NCBI GenBank assembly: GCA_002371675.1
Contig: DFGE01000011.1
Location: 1 to 44,704, forward strand
Direction: 5' to 3'
From: Clostridiales bacterium UBA3758
GTDB taxonomy: Bacteria > Bacillota > Clostridia > Oscillospirales > Oscillospiraceae
DNA: 44,704 nt
Each line of letters starts with the position of its first letter. Within the stretch, counting starts at the first letter, position 1. Positions 30,547-39,221 of this stretch are shown here, one piece after another. The translations under genes and the position numbers were made by a program. The notes beneath the pieces are model-generated. The model made no database searches. It saw only the letters and a program-made list of their open reading frames with translations, and was not told the DNA's origin.

Positions 30547-31832
30547 GCGTCCTCGCCTCCCTTCTCTTCGGGAAGCAGCGCAGTCTGCAGCTTCAGGATG
30601 CGGTTGTGCTCCATCTCGGCCACGGTGACCTCGAGGCGGTCAAAGCGGAAGCTGTCCCCGACCTTGGGGATGGCGGAGAACTGCTCATATGCCCATTCGC
30701 CCATGCGGGTGTTGACCAGATCACCGTCGTCTTCGGGCGGCTCATAGTCCATCTGCTCAAACACGTCGCTCACGGATTCTTCCGCGTCGACGAGCCAGCG
30801 GCCCTCGCCGAGCTCCACGATCGGCTCCTCCACCACGTCGTCTTCGTCCCAGATCTCGCCCACCAGCTCCTCCAGGATGTCCTCCACGGTGACGATGCCG
30901 AGCGTGCCGCCGTAGTTGTCGGTAACGACGGCCATGTTCTGCCGCGCCTTGGACATGAGCGGCAGCAGCTCGTCGATATTGGTGCTCTGGTGGATGAAGT
31001 AGGGCTCATCCAGCAGGGGGCGGATCGCCAGCGCGTCGCCCTCCCGGAGCCAGGCCTTGATGAAGCGGCGGATCTGGAGGATGCCTATGATGTTGTCAAT
31101 GCTGTCCTCATAGACGGGCAGGCGGCTGTGGTTCTGGTTCTTGACCTGCGAAAGGATCTCCCCGAGACTGTCGCTGATGTCGATAGCCTCAACGTCCACC
31201 CGCGGAGTGAGCACGCTTTCGACGGTCACGTCACCGAACTGCAGCGCGGAGGAGATCAGGTCGCCCCGCTCCTCGTCGAGGCTGCCCTCCTCGGTCATAT
31301 CCTCGATGATATCATAGAGCTCGTCCTCGGTGACGGATTTCTCCGCCTCGCCGGGGTGCAGCCAGGCGGCCGCTTCGCCGATCCAGGTGAGTGCGGCGGA
31401 GAGCGGCGCAAAAAGCTTCATGAAAAAGGACAGCCCCGGCGCGGTCGCTTTCGCAATGCGCTCAGGGAACTTTTTGGCCACACTTTTCGGCAGCATCTCC
31501 CCAAAGAAAAACACGACGATCGTGGTGACCAGCGTGCTCACGGAGACGGCGCTGAGCCCCCACAGACGCGTGACCGCCACGGTGACGAGGGAGGCTGCCG
31601 CAAGGTGTACGATATTGGTTCCGATGAGAAGGGTACTGATGGCGCGGTCAAAGTTCTCCAGGATAGAGAGCGCCTTTTCCGCGCGCACGTCGCCCTTGTC
31701 GGCGGATGCTTTGAGCTTGCTTTTGGACGCAGAGGCAAATGCCGTTTCGGCAAGTGCGAAATACGCCGCAAAGAGCAGCAGGATCCCTGCTGCGATCCAG
31801 GGTAAATACGACGATCGACTGTCGCCATCCAT
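30543..31832 (-). CDS. CNNM/CorC-HlyC family membrane protein (first of tandem pair)
   Basis: 429-residue paralogue of the downstream gene with the same layout: DUF21 helices (WIAAGILLLFAAYFALAETA, LVTVAVTRLWGL), CBS pair (HSRLPVYEDSIDNIIGIL and MAVVTDNYGGTLGIVTVED) and CorC_HlyC end. Start is uncertain: ATG 31832 lies 14 bp after AAGGAAG, while an in-frame GTG at 31847 abuts that site with no spacing. It heads a two-gene transcript from a very good promoter with a palindrome over its -35. Duplication followed by divergence is the simplest origin of the pair. Confidence 0.9.
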   Translation of the reverse strand: MDGDSRSSYLPWIAAGILLLFAAYFALAETAFASASKSKLKASADKGDVRAEKALSILENFDRAISTLLIGTNIVHLAAASLVTVAVTRLWGLSAVSVSTLVTTIVVFFFGEMLPKSVAKKFPERIAKATAPGLSFFMKLFAPLSAALTWIGEAAAWLHPGEAEKSVTEDELYDIIEDMTEEGSLDEERGDLISSALQFGDVTVESVLTPRVDVEAIDISDSLGEILSQVKNQNHSRLPVYEDSIDNIIGILQIRRFIKAWLREGDALAIRPLLDEPYFIHQSTNIDELLPLMSKARQNMAVVTDNYGGTLGIVTVEDILEELVGEIWDEDDVVEEPIVELGEGRWLVDAEESVSDVFEQMDYEPPEDDGDLVNTRMGEWAYEQFSAIPKVGDSFRFDRLEVTVAEMEHNRILKLQTALLPEEKGGEDA

Positions 31833-31874
31833 AATGCGGAGGTTCACTTCCTTATAGCCATAAAATTAATGCTT

Positions 31875-31911
31875 AGTATAGCACGCTTCCGATACGCCGT
31901 CAAGACGACGG
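31875..31911 (-). promoter_or_regulatory. Strong promoter of the CorC pair with overlapping palindrome
   Basis: Minus-strand TTGACG (31898-31903), 17-bp spacer, TATACT (31875-31880). CCGTC-AAGAC-GACGG (31897-31911) covers the -35 and could be an operator. Confidence 0.75.
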
Positions 31912-31921
31912 AATGCCGGAT

Positions 31922-31947
31922 ACGGCGCGCTTTTGCGCCGTTTTTTT
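31922..31947 (+). terminator. Orphan rightward terminator between divergent genes
   Basis: ACGGCGC-GCTTTT-GCGCCGT followed by six T. No rightward gene precedes it for 2.7 kb, so it may end an unseen small transcript or insulate the next promoter. Confidence 0.75.
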
Positions 31948-31966
31948 GGCAGAGGGTAAAAAAGTC

Positions 31967-31995
31967 TTTTCCCGCAGGACAAGGCGTGCTATAAT
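31967..31995 (+). promoter_or_regulatory. Promoter of the MMPL-GLUG operon
   Basis: Perfect TATAAT (31990-31995) with a poor -35 (TTTTCC at 31967-31972, 17-bp spacer). About 150 nt of leader follow, with a hairpin TGCGGC/GCCGCA (32013-32034) and a 12-bp palindrome CGTTCATGAACG (32078-32089). Confidence 0.6.
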
Positions 31996-32082
31996 ATCTG
32001 TTGCTTTTGTTTTGCGGCGGGGAGCGCTGCCGCAGGGAGGACGCGCTGTTTCGTGTGAGCTCGCGCGTTCAAAAAGCCGTTC

Positions 32083-32133
32083 ATGAACGATTGTTTTTCT
32101 TTATTCAGCTTTTTAAGCGTATCATTCTTGTAA
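32083..32133 (+). CDS. Possible 16-residue hydrophobic leader peptide
   Basis: ATG within the palindrome opens a 16-codon frame, MNDCFSLFSFLSVSFL, whose TAA stop directly joins the AGAGG ribosome site of the transporter gene, 12 bp before its ATG. It has no clear ribosome site of its own, so it may be chance. Confidence 0.25.
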   Translation: MNDCFSLFSFLSVSFL

Positions 32134-32145
32134 AGAGGCGACCGT

Positions 32146-34596
32146 ATGGATACCCGAAAGCAGACAAGCTTCATGGAGCGCCTGGCGGCGCTGATCGTCG
32201 ACCGCCGCGGCGTCATTTTCTTCGTCTTCCTGGCCGCGGCGATTTTCTGCGCTTTCTCCCGCAGCTGGGTGCAGGTGAACGACGATCTCACCGCCTACCT
32301 GCCGGACACCACCGAAACGCGGCGCGGCCTGACGCTCATGGAGGAGGAATTCACCACCTTCGGCACTGCGCAGGTCATGGTCGAAAACATCACCTACGAC
32401 CAGGCGCTCGCCATGCAGGAGCGGCTGGAAGGGATAGCCGGCGTCAAATCCGCCGAATTTGACAACACGCCCAAGCACTTCACCTCCGCCACCGCGCTCT
32501 TCTCCATCACCTTTGACGGCACGGAGAATGACCAGGTCAGCATCGACGCCCTGGAAGCCGTCAGACGAGAGCTCGGCGCCTACGATCTGAGCGTCTCCAG
32601 CAACGTCGGCAATCCCCTCAAGGCGATCATAGACCAGGAAATGCTGGTCGTCGATTTGATCGCGGTGGTCATCATCATCCTGGTGCTGCTGCTGACCTCA
32701 AAGACCTATGCCGAGATCCCCGTGCTGCTTCTCACCTTCGGCGCGGCTGCGCTGCTCAACATGGGCACCAATTACATGATGGGGGAGATCTCCTTCGTCA
32801 CCAATTCCATCGCGATCGTGCTGCAGCTCGCCCTCGCGATCGACTATGCCATCATTCTCTGCCACCGCTATATGGAGGAACATGAGAAAAAGCCCGCGCG
32901 AGAGGCTGCGGTCGCAGCGCTCGCGAAGGCGATCCCGGAGATCTCGGCAAGCTCTCTTACCACGGTCGCAGGCCTGCTGGCGCTCTGCTTCATGCAGTAT
33001 AAGCTCGGCCGGGATATGGGCCTCGTGCTCATCAAGGCCATCCTTCTGAGCCTCTGCACGGTGTTCCTGCTGATGCCGGGACTGCTGCTGGTCTTTTCCA
33101 GGGCCATCGACCGCACGCACCACCGCTCCTTCGTCCCGAAGATCAACTTCCTCGGCAAGGCCGTGTATGCCACGCGCTTCATCATGCCGCTGGTGTTCCT
33201 CGGTGTGTTCATTGCGGCGGCGATCCTCTCCAACAAGGTCAATTATGTCTATTCCCAGTACTCCGTCTCCTCCATCCGCAAGAACGAGACGCAGATCGCG
33301 GAGAAGAATATCGAAAGGCTCTTCGGCAAGGTCAACCGCATGGCGCTCATCGTCCCTGCGGGCAGCAACGACAAGGAAGCCGCGCTGATCGCCGATATCG
33401 AGGAGCTCAGCCGGGTCGAGAAGGTCCAGGGCATGGCCAATATCGAGGCAGGAGACGACTATGTGCTCACGAGCGAGCTGAACCCGCGCCAGTTTGCGGA
33501 AATGACAGATCTGGACTTCGAGGTGGCGCAGGCGCTCTACGCGAGCTATGCGGTGAAGCAGGATCAATACGGCCAGATCGTCACGAACCTTGAGAACTAC
33601 CGTATCGCGCTGATCGACCTGCTGGACTACCTCTTTGACGAGCGCGAGGGCATCACCCTCAATCTCGACGAGGAGACCGAGGATAAGCTCGACGATCTGG
33701 AGGAGAGAATCCGCGACGGACAGAGACAGCTGCGGAGCGACAGCTGGAGCCGCATCGTCATTGATCTGAACCTGCCCACAGAGGGGGAGGAGAGCTACGA
33801 ATACCTCGAGGTGATCCACGGGCTCACCGCACGTTACTATACGGAATACTACCTCGTGGGCGACACGACGAGCTGCAGCGACCTGCGCAGCTCTTTCCAG
33901 AAGGACAACCTGCTTATCAGCGTGTTGACGGTGGTCTTCGTCATCCTGGTGCTGCTCTTCTCGTTCAAATCCGTGGGACTGCCGCTGCTGCTGATCCTCA
34001 TCATCCAGGGCAGTATCTTCTGCAACTTCTCCGTGCCGACGCTGAAGGGGAGCAGCCTCTTCTTCCTGACCTATCTCATCATCAGCGCCATCCAGATGGG
34101 CGCAAATATCGACTACGCGATCGTGATTTCCAGCCGCTATATGGAGCTTAAGGAGAAAATGCCGCTGCGGGAGGCCATGATCGAGACGCTGAACCAGGCC
34201 TTCCCCACGATCATAACCTCCGGTGCGATGCTGGCCTCCGCCGGCATTGCCATCGGCCTGATGACCTCCAACGAGACCATCTCCGCCATCGGCATCTATC
34301 TCGGTACCGGCACGCTGATCTCCATTTTCCTTGTCATGTGCGTCCTGCCGCAGATCCTGCTGATGGGCGATATCGTGATCCGGAAAACCTCCTTCAGCAT
34401 CGACCACGGGGAGCGCGTCTCCCACAGGGCCGGCCTGATGCGGATCGACGGGCGCGTGCGCGGCAGCCTTGAGGGGCTGATCGACGCGGAGGTGCACGGG
34501 GTGTTCCGAGGCACCATGAACGCCATCGTCGATATGAACAGTGTCACAGAAATCAATGAAAACATGCTGAAAGAAGGGAGCCAGGATGAACGCTAA
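32146..34596 (+). CDS. MMPL/RND-family transporter
   Basis: 816-residue membrane protein with the duplicated RND layout: a first helix (GVIFFVFLAAAIFCAF), a large outer loop, a block of five helices (from VVDLIAVVIIILVLLL), then the second half repeating this (from LISVLTVVFVILVLLF to LISIFLVMCVLPQILL). Paired motifs LALAIDYAIILCHRYMEEH and MGANIDYAIVISSRYMELK carry the Asp typical of proton-driven RND/MMPL pumps. After the last helix, a tail of about 65 residues contains a Gly/Val-periodic stretch (IDGRVRGSLEGLIDAEVHG) resembling a bactofilin beta-helix turn. It overlaps the next gene by 11 bp. Probable role is export of a lipid or surface polymer, or help for the coupled surface protein; substrate unknown. 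Confidence 0.9.
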   Translation: MDTRKQTSFMERLAALIVDRRGVIFFVFLAAAIFCAFSRSWVQVNDDLTAYLPDTTETRRGLTLMEEEFTTFGTAQVMVENITYDQALAMQERLEGIAGVKSAEFDNTPKHFTSATALFSITFDGTENDQVSIDALEAVRRELGAYDLSVSSNVGNPLKAIIDQEMLVVDLIAVVIIILVLLLTSKTYAEIPVLLLTFGAAALLNMGTNYMMGEISFVTNSIAIVLQLALAIDYAIILCHRYMEEHEKKPAREAAVAALAKAIPEISASSLTTVAGLLALCFMQYKLGRDMGLVLIKAILLSLCTVFLLMPGLLLVFSRAIDRTHHRSFVPKINFLGKAVYATRFIMPLVFLGVFIAAAILSNKVNYVYSQYSVSSIRKNETQIAEKNIERLFGKVNRMALIVPAGSNDKEAALIADIEELSRVEKVQGMANIEAGDDYVLTSELNPRQFAEMTDLDFEVAQALYASYAVKQDQYGQIVTNLENYRIALIDLLDYLFDEREGITLNLDEETEDKLDDLEERIRDGQRQLRSDSWSRIVIDLNLPTEGEESYEYLEVIHGLTARYYTEYYLVGDTTSCSDLRSSFQKDNLLISVLTVVFVILVLLFSFKSVGLPLLLILIIQGSIFCNFSVPTLKGSSLFFLTYLIISAIQMGANIDYAIVISSRYMELKEKMPLREAMIETLNQAFPTIITSGAMLASAGIAIGLMTSNETISAIGIYLGTGTLISIFLVMCVLPQILLMGDIVIRKTSFSIDHGERVSHRAGLMRIDGRVRGSLEGLIDAEVHGVFRGTMNAIVDMNSVTEINENMLKEGSQDER

Positions 34597-37342
34597 ACGT
34601 CTGGGAGCCGTATGCCTGCTGATCGCACTGCTCTTTGCACTCGCGTCTCCCGCCGCGCTCGCGGAGGAGAGGATGATCCATATTACCACGGCGGAGCAGC
34701 TGCAGCAGCTCGCACGCGACTGTGTGCTGGACAGCTATTCTGTCGGCCTGAACGTCGTGCTGGATCAGGATCTTGATCTGGGCGGCGTGGAATTTGAACC
34801 GATCCCGACCTTCTCGGGCACCTTTGACGGCCGCGGCCACACCATTTTCGGCCTGGCGATCCAGCGCGAAGGCTCGCATCTGGGCTTTTTCCGCTACATA
34901 CAGGCCGAGGGCGTGGTGCGCAATCTCTCCCTTTCCGGCACGGTCGCGCCGGGCGACGGGCAGCACCAGATCGGCGGCGTCGCGGGCACGAACCGCGGCC
35001 TGATCGAAAACTGCTCCTTCTCCGGCTCGGTGAGCGGCCTGCGCTATGTCGGCGGCATCGCCGGCGAGAACGAGGGGACGATCCGCTCCTGCACCTTCTC
35101 CGGCAGCGTGGACGCCAAGCGGGCTACCGGCGGCATCGCCGGCTCCAACAGCGGCGTCCTCCTTGACTGTGAGAGCCGCGCCACCGTGAACACGACGATC
35201 TCCGAGGCCGCGCTCGACCTCGAGAGTATCTCCCTGTCGGGTGACGGCATGCTCGACCTCACCAATGCCGAGGACGAAAACGTTGTATCCGATACGGGCG
35301 GCATTGTCGGCCTCTCCACGGGCACAGTGTCCGGCTGCGTCAACCGCGGCATGGTGGGCTACCCCCGCTTCGGTTACAACGTCGGCGGCATCGCCGGACG
35401 GCAGTCCGGCTATCTCACAGGCTGCCGGAACTTCGGCGATGTGCACGGCCGCAAGGACGTGGGCGGCATCGTAGGCCAGATGGAGCCGTACCTGCTTCTG
35501 CTTGAATCGGTAAATCTCGCTGAGGAACTGGAGCTTCTGAACGCCTATATGGACATCGCCTCCGGAGATCTCGGCCTGATGTCCAACGAGATGAACAACA
35601 CGCTTGACAGTATCCAGGCCAGCTCCGACTCGGCCAGCGGCAAGATCGACGGCAGCGGCACCATCTCCCGCCCCGGCGGAGGCGGCTCACAGCGCGTCGG
35701 CGCAACGCCGGTTCGCGGAAAGGACGAGAGCATCGAGGTCCCGGAGGACGTCAGCGGGGATATCAGCGACATGGCGGACGGCGCCAACCAGATGGCTGGC
35801 ATCGTCGCCACCTCCTCCGGCTATATCGCGCAGGATCTCGGCAATGTCAACGACCAGCTCAGCCGTGTGCTCATGCTGCTTGCCAACGCGCTCAACGGCG
35901 CTGCCAACCGCAAGATCTATCAGGACGGCTCGGAGGAAATGGAGGAGGAAGACCTCCTCGGCCGCGTGAGCCGCAACACCAACAGCGCCATCGTCAGCGG
36001 CGATACCAACGTCGGCGGCATCGCGGGCGACATGGGCATCGAGTATGAATTTGACCTGGACGGTCAGCTCGCCGAAACCATCGGCATCGAGGGCATCGTC
36101 AGCAACACCTATGAGACGCACTGCGTCGGCGAGATGAACGTCAATGAGGGCGTGGTGGAAGGCCGTAAGGACGGCGTCGGCGGTATCGCCGGCAAGATGG
36201 AACTCGGTTTGGTCAGCACCTGCGAGAGCTACGGCGCGGTATCCAGCCCGGACGGAAGCTATGTCGGCGGTATCGCGGGCTACTCCTATGCGAGCATCCG
36301 CGACAGCTACGCCATGTGCGACGTGCTGGGCAGCAATTATGTCGGCGGCGTCGCCGGCTACGGGACGCGCATCAGCGGCTGCGGCAGCATGGCCGGCATC
36401 GCCGGCGACGCAGCCTGCAGCGGTACCATTGCGGGCTACGCGGACGTGGACGCGGAGGACGCTGTGGTGGACAATGTTTACGTCCATGACGGCCTCGGCG
36501 CCGTGGACGGCATCAGCTACAGCGGCAGAGCCGAGCCTGTGAGCTACGAGCAGCTGCTTGAACGGGAAGGTCTCCCCGAACGCTTCCGCACGCTGCGCCT
36601 GCGCTTTGTGGCAGACGGACGCCAGGTGGCGGAGCTGAAGTTCGGCTACGGCGGCAGTGTGGACGAGAGCAAGATCCCGGCGGTGCCGGAGAAGGAGGGC
36701 TATACGGGCTCCTGGCCTGCATTCGAGAGGGAAAATCTCACCCGCAGCGCCGTGATCGAAGCAGTGTACACGCCGCGCCAGGGCGCGCTTGCCTCCGAGC
36801 AGACGCGCGGGGAATCCCCGATGTCCATCGTGCTCGTGGAGGGCGACTTTACGCATCGCGCCGAGGTCAGGCTCTCCGAATACGGCGGGGAAGGCCCCGT
36901 GGTTGAAGACGGCGTCGTGCTCGAAAAATGGCTGCTGCAGGTGAACGGCATTGAGGAAGACCAGAGCTATACCGTCCGCTATCTCCCGCCCGAACTCTCC
37001 GAGCACGGCAGAAGCGTGAAGCTCTATGTCTTTGAGGAGGAGAGCTGGCACGAGATTTCCGCCAGCAAGGCCGGCAGCTACCTGAGCTTCGGCGCGCAGG
37101 GCGGCGCAGTGATCTTCGCCGCGGCAGAGAGCGAGAGCGGCTCGCAGCTCACGACCTACGCGCTCATCGGCGGCGGACTTCTGCTTCTGATCCTGCTTGC
37201 CGCGCTGCTGCTGAAAAAGAAAAAGCCCGTTCCGCCGCCGGAGACCCCGGCGGAGAGCGGAACAGGCAAAGCGGCGGCTGATACTGACAAGGCGGACGCC
37301 CCAGGAACGGAGGAGGAAAGCTCCCGCGTGAAAGAATCCTGA
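34586..37342 (+). CDS. GLUG-repeat cell-surface protein with C-terminal membrane anchor
   Basis: 918-residue exported protein. A signal peptide ends near Ala26 (LASPAALA). About ten GLUG-type repeats (GGIAG-x4-G-x4-C pattern, for example GGIAGENEGTIRSC) occupy roughly residues 120-305 and 470-640 and should form a beta-solenoid. Between them is a 160-residue helical insert (ELELLNAYMDIASGDLGLMS to LSRVLMLLANALNGAANRK) that looks coiled-coil. A small repeat domain follows (GYTGSWPAFERENLTRSAVI), then another beta region. One transmembrane helix (855-876) ends in KKKK, with a cytoplasmic tail rich in Pro, Ala and Glu. AGGGAG precedes the ATG, which lies inside the MMPL gene, so the two are translationally coupled. 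Adhesin or envelope scaffold is inference. Confidence 0.85.
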   Translation: MNAKRLGAVCLLIALLFALASPAALAEERMIHITTAEQLQQLARDCVLDSYSVGLNVVLDQDLDLGGVEFEPIPTFSGTFDGRGHTIFGLAIQREGSHLGFFRYIQAEGVVRNLSLSGTVAPGDGQHQIGGVAGTNRGLIENCSFSGSVSGLRYVGGIAGENEGTIRSCTFSGSVDAKRATGGIAGSNSGVLLDCESRATVNTTISEAALDLESISLSGDGMLDLTNAEDENVVSDTGGIVGLSTGTVSGCVNRGMVGYPRFGYNVGGIAGRQSGYLTGCRNFGDVHGRKDVGGIVGQMEPYLLLLESVNLAEELELLNAYMDIASGDLGLMSNEMNNTLDSIQASSDSASGKIDGSGTISRPGGGGSQRVGATPVRGKDESIEVPEDVSGDISDMADGANQMAGIVATSSGYIAQDLGNVNDQLSRVLMLLANALNGAANRKIYQDGSEEMEEEDLLGRVSRNTNSAIVSGDTNVGGIAGDMGIEYEFDLDGQLAETIGIEGIVSNTYETHCVGEMNVNEGVVEGRKDGVGGIAGKMELGLVSTCESYGAVSSPDGSYVGGIAGYSYASIRDSYAMCDVLGSNYVGGVAGYGTRISGCGSMAGIAGDAACSGTIAGYADVDAEDAVVDNVYVHDGLGAVDGISYSGRAEPVSYEQLLEREGLPERFRTLRLRFVADGRQVAELKFGYGGSVDESKIPAVPEKEGYTGSWPAFERENLTRSAVIEAVYTPRQGALASEQTRGESPMSIVLVEGDFTHRAEVRLSEYGGEGPVVEDGVVLEKWLLQVNGIEEDQSYTVRYLPPELSEHGRSVKLYVFEEESWHEISASKAGSYLSFGAQGGAVIFAAAESESGSQLTTYALIGGGLLLLILLAALLLKKKKPVPPPETPAESGTGKAAADTDKADAPGTEEESSRVKES

Positions 37343-37375
37343 CGCAGTGAAGGCAAGAGGATAACAAGATGATAA

Positions 37376-37419
37376 ACAGCACAAGGCTCCGCCGACAGGC
37401 GGAGCCTTGTGCTGTTTTG
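37376..37419. terminator. Terminator between convergent operons
   Basis: Perfect 18-bp stem ACAGCACAAGGCTCCGCC / its complement (37376-37393 and 37398-37415), loop GACA, with TTTTGC on the plus strand. Confidence 0.92.
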
Positions 37420-37444
37420 CTTGATGCGCGCGGATTGCAGCTTC

Positions 37445-38233
37445 CTATTTCTTCCGGTGCACGGGGAGGGAGGACATCGGGATCGCAACGCCGGTCAGCG
37501 TTTTGATCAGCCACAACAGAAAGACCAGCACCAGGATCGGGATCACGCAGGAGGTCACGATCATCACCGCGAGGGACTCCACATAGCGGTTGACGACCCG
37601 GGCGGCCTTGTTAGCCAGCTCTGTGCCCGTGGTGGAAAGCCGCTCGAGAATCGAGGAGACGAGGTTTCGGTCCTCGCCCGCCTCGGAGAGCTCCGAGGTG
37701 GTGCCGCTGAGCTCCTCCGAAGCCGTGATGGTCTCCTCAATGGAGGCGTTGTAGGTATCGTATACCCTGTCCGACACCCAGAGGCTCAGCGGTATGATGA
37801 CTACGAGCGCGATGGCGAGGATGGCGAGCTTCCAGGAGAGACGTTTTGCCGTCTCTGATTCGCGGAACAGGCTGAAGCAGCGGAAGCCGCAGGAGAAGGG
37901 GATCAGGATCTTGAAGGAGGCCGTGCCGAGAATGCCGAGAAGGTATTTCTCTGAAAAGATCACGCAGAGAATGAAGATGAAATACTCCGAAAAATCGGCC
38001 AGCTTTTCGGCGATCGGCGTGGCGATATCGCTGGGGATCGCGGTAAGGCCTGCGGAGAGCAGCGTCGAGGAGGCGGTGAGCTTGAGCACGGTGTCGGCCT
38101 TTGCGTCCAGGTTGTCCGCGACGCCGAGCGCTGCCTCCAGCTTGCCTGTCAGACCGGAGAGCACGAAGAAAGAGAGCACAGCCGCCAGCACGAGCAGCAG
38201 CGCGAAGAGAATGCGTTTGAGTTTGCTTTCCAT
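37445..38233 (-). CDS. Multi-pass membrane protein of unknown function
   Basis: 262-residue protein that I do not recognise. Four hydrophobic segments are visible: ILFALLLVLAAVLSFFVLSG near 8-28, YFIFILCVIFSEKYLLGILG near 84-104, LAILAIALVVIIPLSLWVSD near 134-154, and AVMIVTSCVIPILVLVFLLW near 222-242. The parts between helices 1-2 and 3-4 are rich in Ser, Thr, Glu and Ala and look helical. It is the second gene of a two-gene leftward operon, 13 bp after the DUF4230 gene, with AAAGGAG before its ATG. Its end faces the GLUG protein gene across a shared terminator. Confidence 0.75.
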   Translation of the reverse strand: MESKLKRILFALLLVLAAVLSFFVLSGLTGKLEAALGVADNLDAKADTVLKLTASSTLLSAGLTAIPSDIATPIAEKLADFSEYFIFILCVIFSEKYLLGILGTASFKILIPFSCGFRCFSLFRESETAKRLSWKLAILAIALVVIIPLSLWVSDRVYDTYNASIEETITASEELSGTTSELSEAGEDRNLVSSILERLSTTGTELANKAARVVNRYVESLAVMIVTSCVIPILVLVFLLWLIKTLTGVAIPMSSLPVHRKK

Positions 38234-38246
38234 GAGCGGACTCCTT

Positions 38247-38948
38247 TCAGCGGATCGACAGCCTGTACTCGCGCAGATCCACCAGACTGCCTACAAAGTT
38301 CTGCACGACAAGCCGGGCGTGTTCTCCGGCGTGATCCAGCAGGCCGCGTTCGAGCGCCTTGTCCAGCGCGCTGCGCTCCAGCTCGATAAGGGAGCTGTTG
38401 TAATCTGCTACGGAGGTGGGGTTGAGGATGCTCTGCTTCTCGTGATGCAGCACGAAGCTCTCCGGGTCGATGCTCACGGTCTGGATCTGAGGCAGGGGGA
38501 GAAAAACGGTAATGCGTTTTTGCTCCTCGTCCTTGACGACGCGCACGCCCGTAAAGTCGATCCCCGCAGTGACGCTGCCTTCATAGCTCACCAGATAACT
38601 GGACTCGCTGAAGGGAAGCTCGAGGTTGAACAAGGTTTTGATACTGGAATAGGAGGCGACCTCGGTGAAATAGTATTCCTCCGTCACCAGGAAGCCCATA
38701 TCCTTCAGCCCGTCCTGCAGGATCTCGGCGGAGATCTCCTTCTCCACCTCCACGAGCTTTTCCACCTCACGGATCTTCTCCACTTCCTGGACGACTACCT
38801 GCGGCGTGGGACTCGGGCTGCCGCCGGGAGCCTGGGTCTTGCCTGCGGCGACTATGTTGCGGATCCCGAAGCCGACGACGGCGAGGATCGCCGCAGCGAC
38901 CAGGATGATCACAGCGAAATAAAGCTTGGTTTTGCGCGTTTTCAGCAT
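38247..38948 (-). CDS. DUF4230-family membrane-anchored protein
   Basis: 233-residue protein. A short basic N-terminus and one helix (LYFAVIILVAAAILAVVGFG) are followed by a Pro/Ser linker, a Glu/Val/Lys coiled segment (VEKIREVEKLVEVEKEI) and a beta-rich domain. That domain includes LVTEEYYFTEVASYSSIKTL and GSVTAGIDFTGVRVVKDEEQ, which fits the DUF4230 family as I remember it. Function of the family is not established. First gene of the operon, with its own promoter; likely a partner of the downstream membrane protein. Confidence 0.75.
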   Translation of the reverse strand: MLKTRKTKLYFAVIILVAAAILAVVGFGIRNIVAAGKTQAPGGSPSPTPQVVVQEVEKIREVEKLVEVEKEISAEILQDGLKDMGFLVTEEYYFTEVASYSSIKTLFNLELPFSESSYLVSYEGSVTAGIDFTGVRVVKDEEQKRITVFLPLPQIQTVSIDPESFVLHHEKQSILNPTSVADYNSSLIELERSALDKALERGLLDHAGEHARLVVQNFVGSLVDLREYRLSIR

Positions 38949-39019
38949 GGGACACGCTCCTTTCTGCGCGATGGCTGCGGGCGCCTGGCCCGGCCTGCGT
39001 GTCGAAAACGAACGAAACC

Positions 39020-39048
39020 ATTATAACACAGCCTGTACGGCTTGAAAA
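39020..39048 (-). promoter_or_regulatory. Promoter of the DUF4230 operon
   Basis: Minus-strand TTTTCA (39043-39048), 17-bp spacer, TATAAT (39020-39025). The spacer holds an inverted repeat AGCC-TGTAC-GGCT (39030-39042). Confidence 0.6.
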
Positions 39049-39114
39049 GGGGGAGGGGAGAAGGCCGGCCCGGGAAGGGGAGAAGCCCGCGCCAGCGCCG
39101 CGAAAAGAAACTGC

Positions 39115-39143
39115 TTGCAAGCGTTCGAGACTTGCTGTATAAT
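39115..39143 (+). promoter_or_regulatory. Promoter upstream of the tRNA-Pro fragment
   Basis: TTGCAA (39115-39120), 17-bp spacer, perfect TATAAT (39138-39143). A GC-rich hairpin GCGCTGCGG / CCGCAGCGC follows (about 39148-39171), then the truncated tRNA. Confidence 0.75.
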
Positions 39144-39183
39144 AAGCGCGCTGCGGCAAGCTCCGCAGCGCAAATACGTATTT

Positions 39184-39221
39184 CCGGGTGTAGCGCAGCT
39201 GGTAGCGCGCTTGGTTTGGGA
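39184..39221 (+). pseudogene. 5' half of a tRNA-Pro (UGG), truncated in the anticodon loop
   Basis: The 38 bases match the acceptor 5' strand (CCGGGTG), a D-arm (GCGC-AGCTGGTA-GCGC) and the anticodon 5' stem and loop (CTTGG-TTTGGGA) of a proline tRNA. The expected CCAAG and T-arm are missing; GCGTGTAACACC follows instead. The D-arm and anticodon stem differ from the intact tRNA-Pro 155 bp downstream, so it is a remnant of another gene, not a partial copy of that one. Confidence 0.75.

Noticed and set aside
32001..32462. 153-codon frame starting before and overlapping the MMPL gene
   Set aside because: Basic, motif-free sequence out of frame with the clear transporter; a shadow of GC bias.
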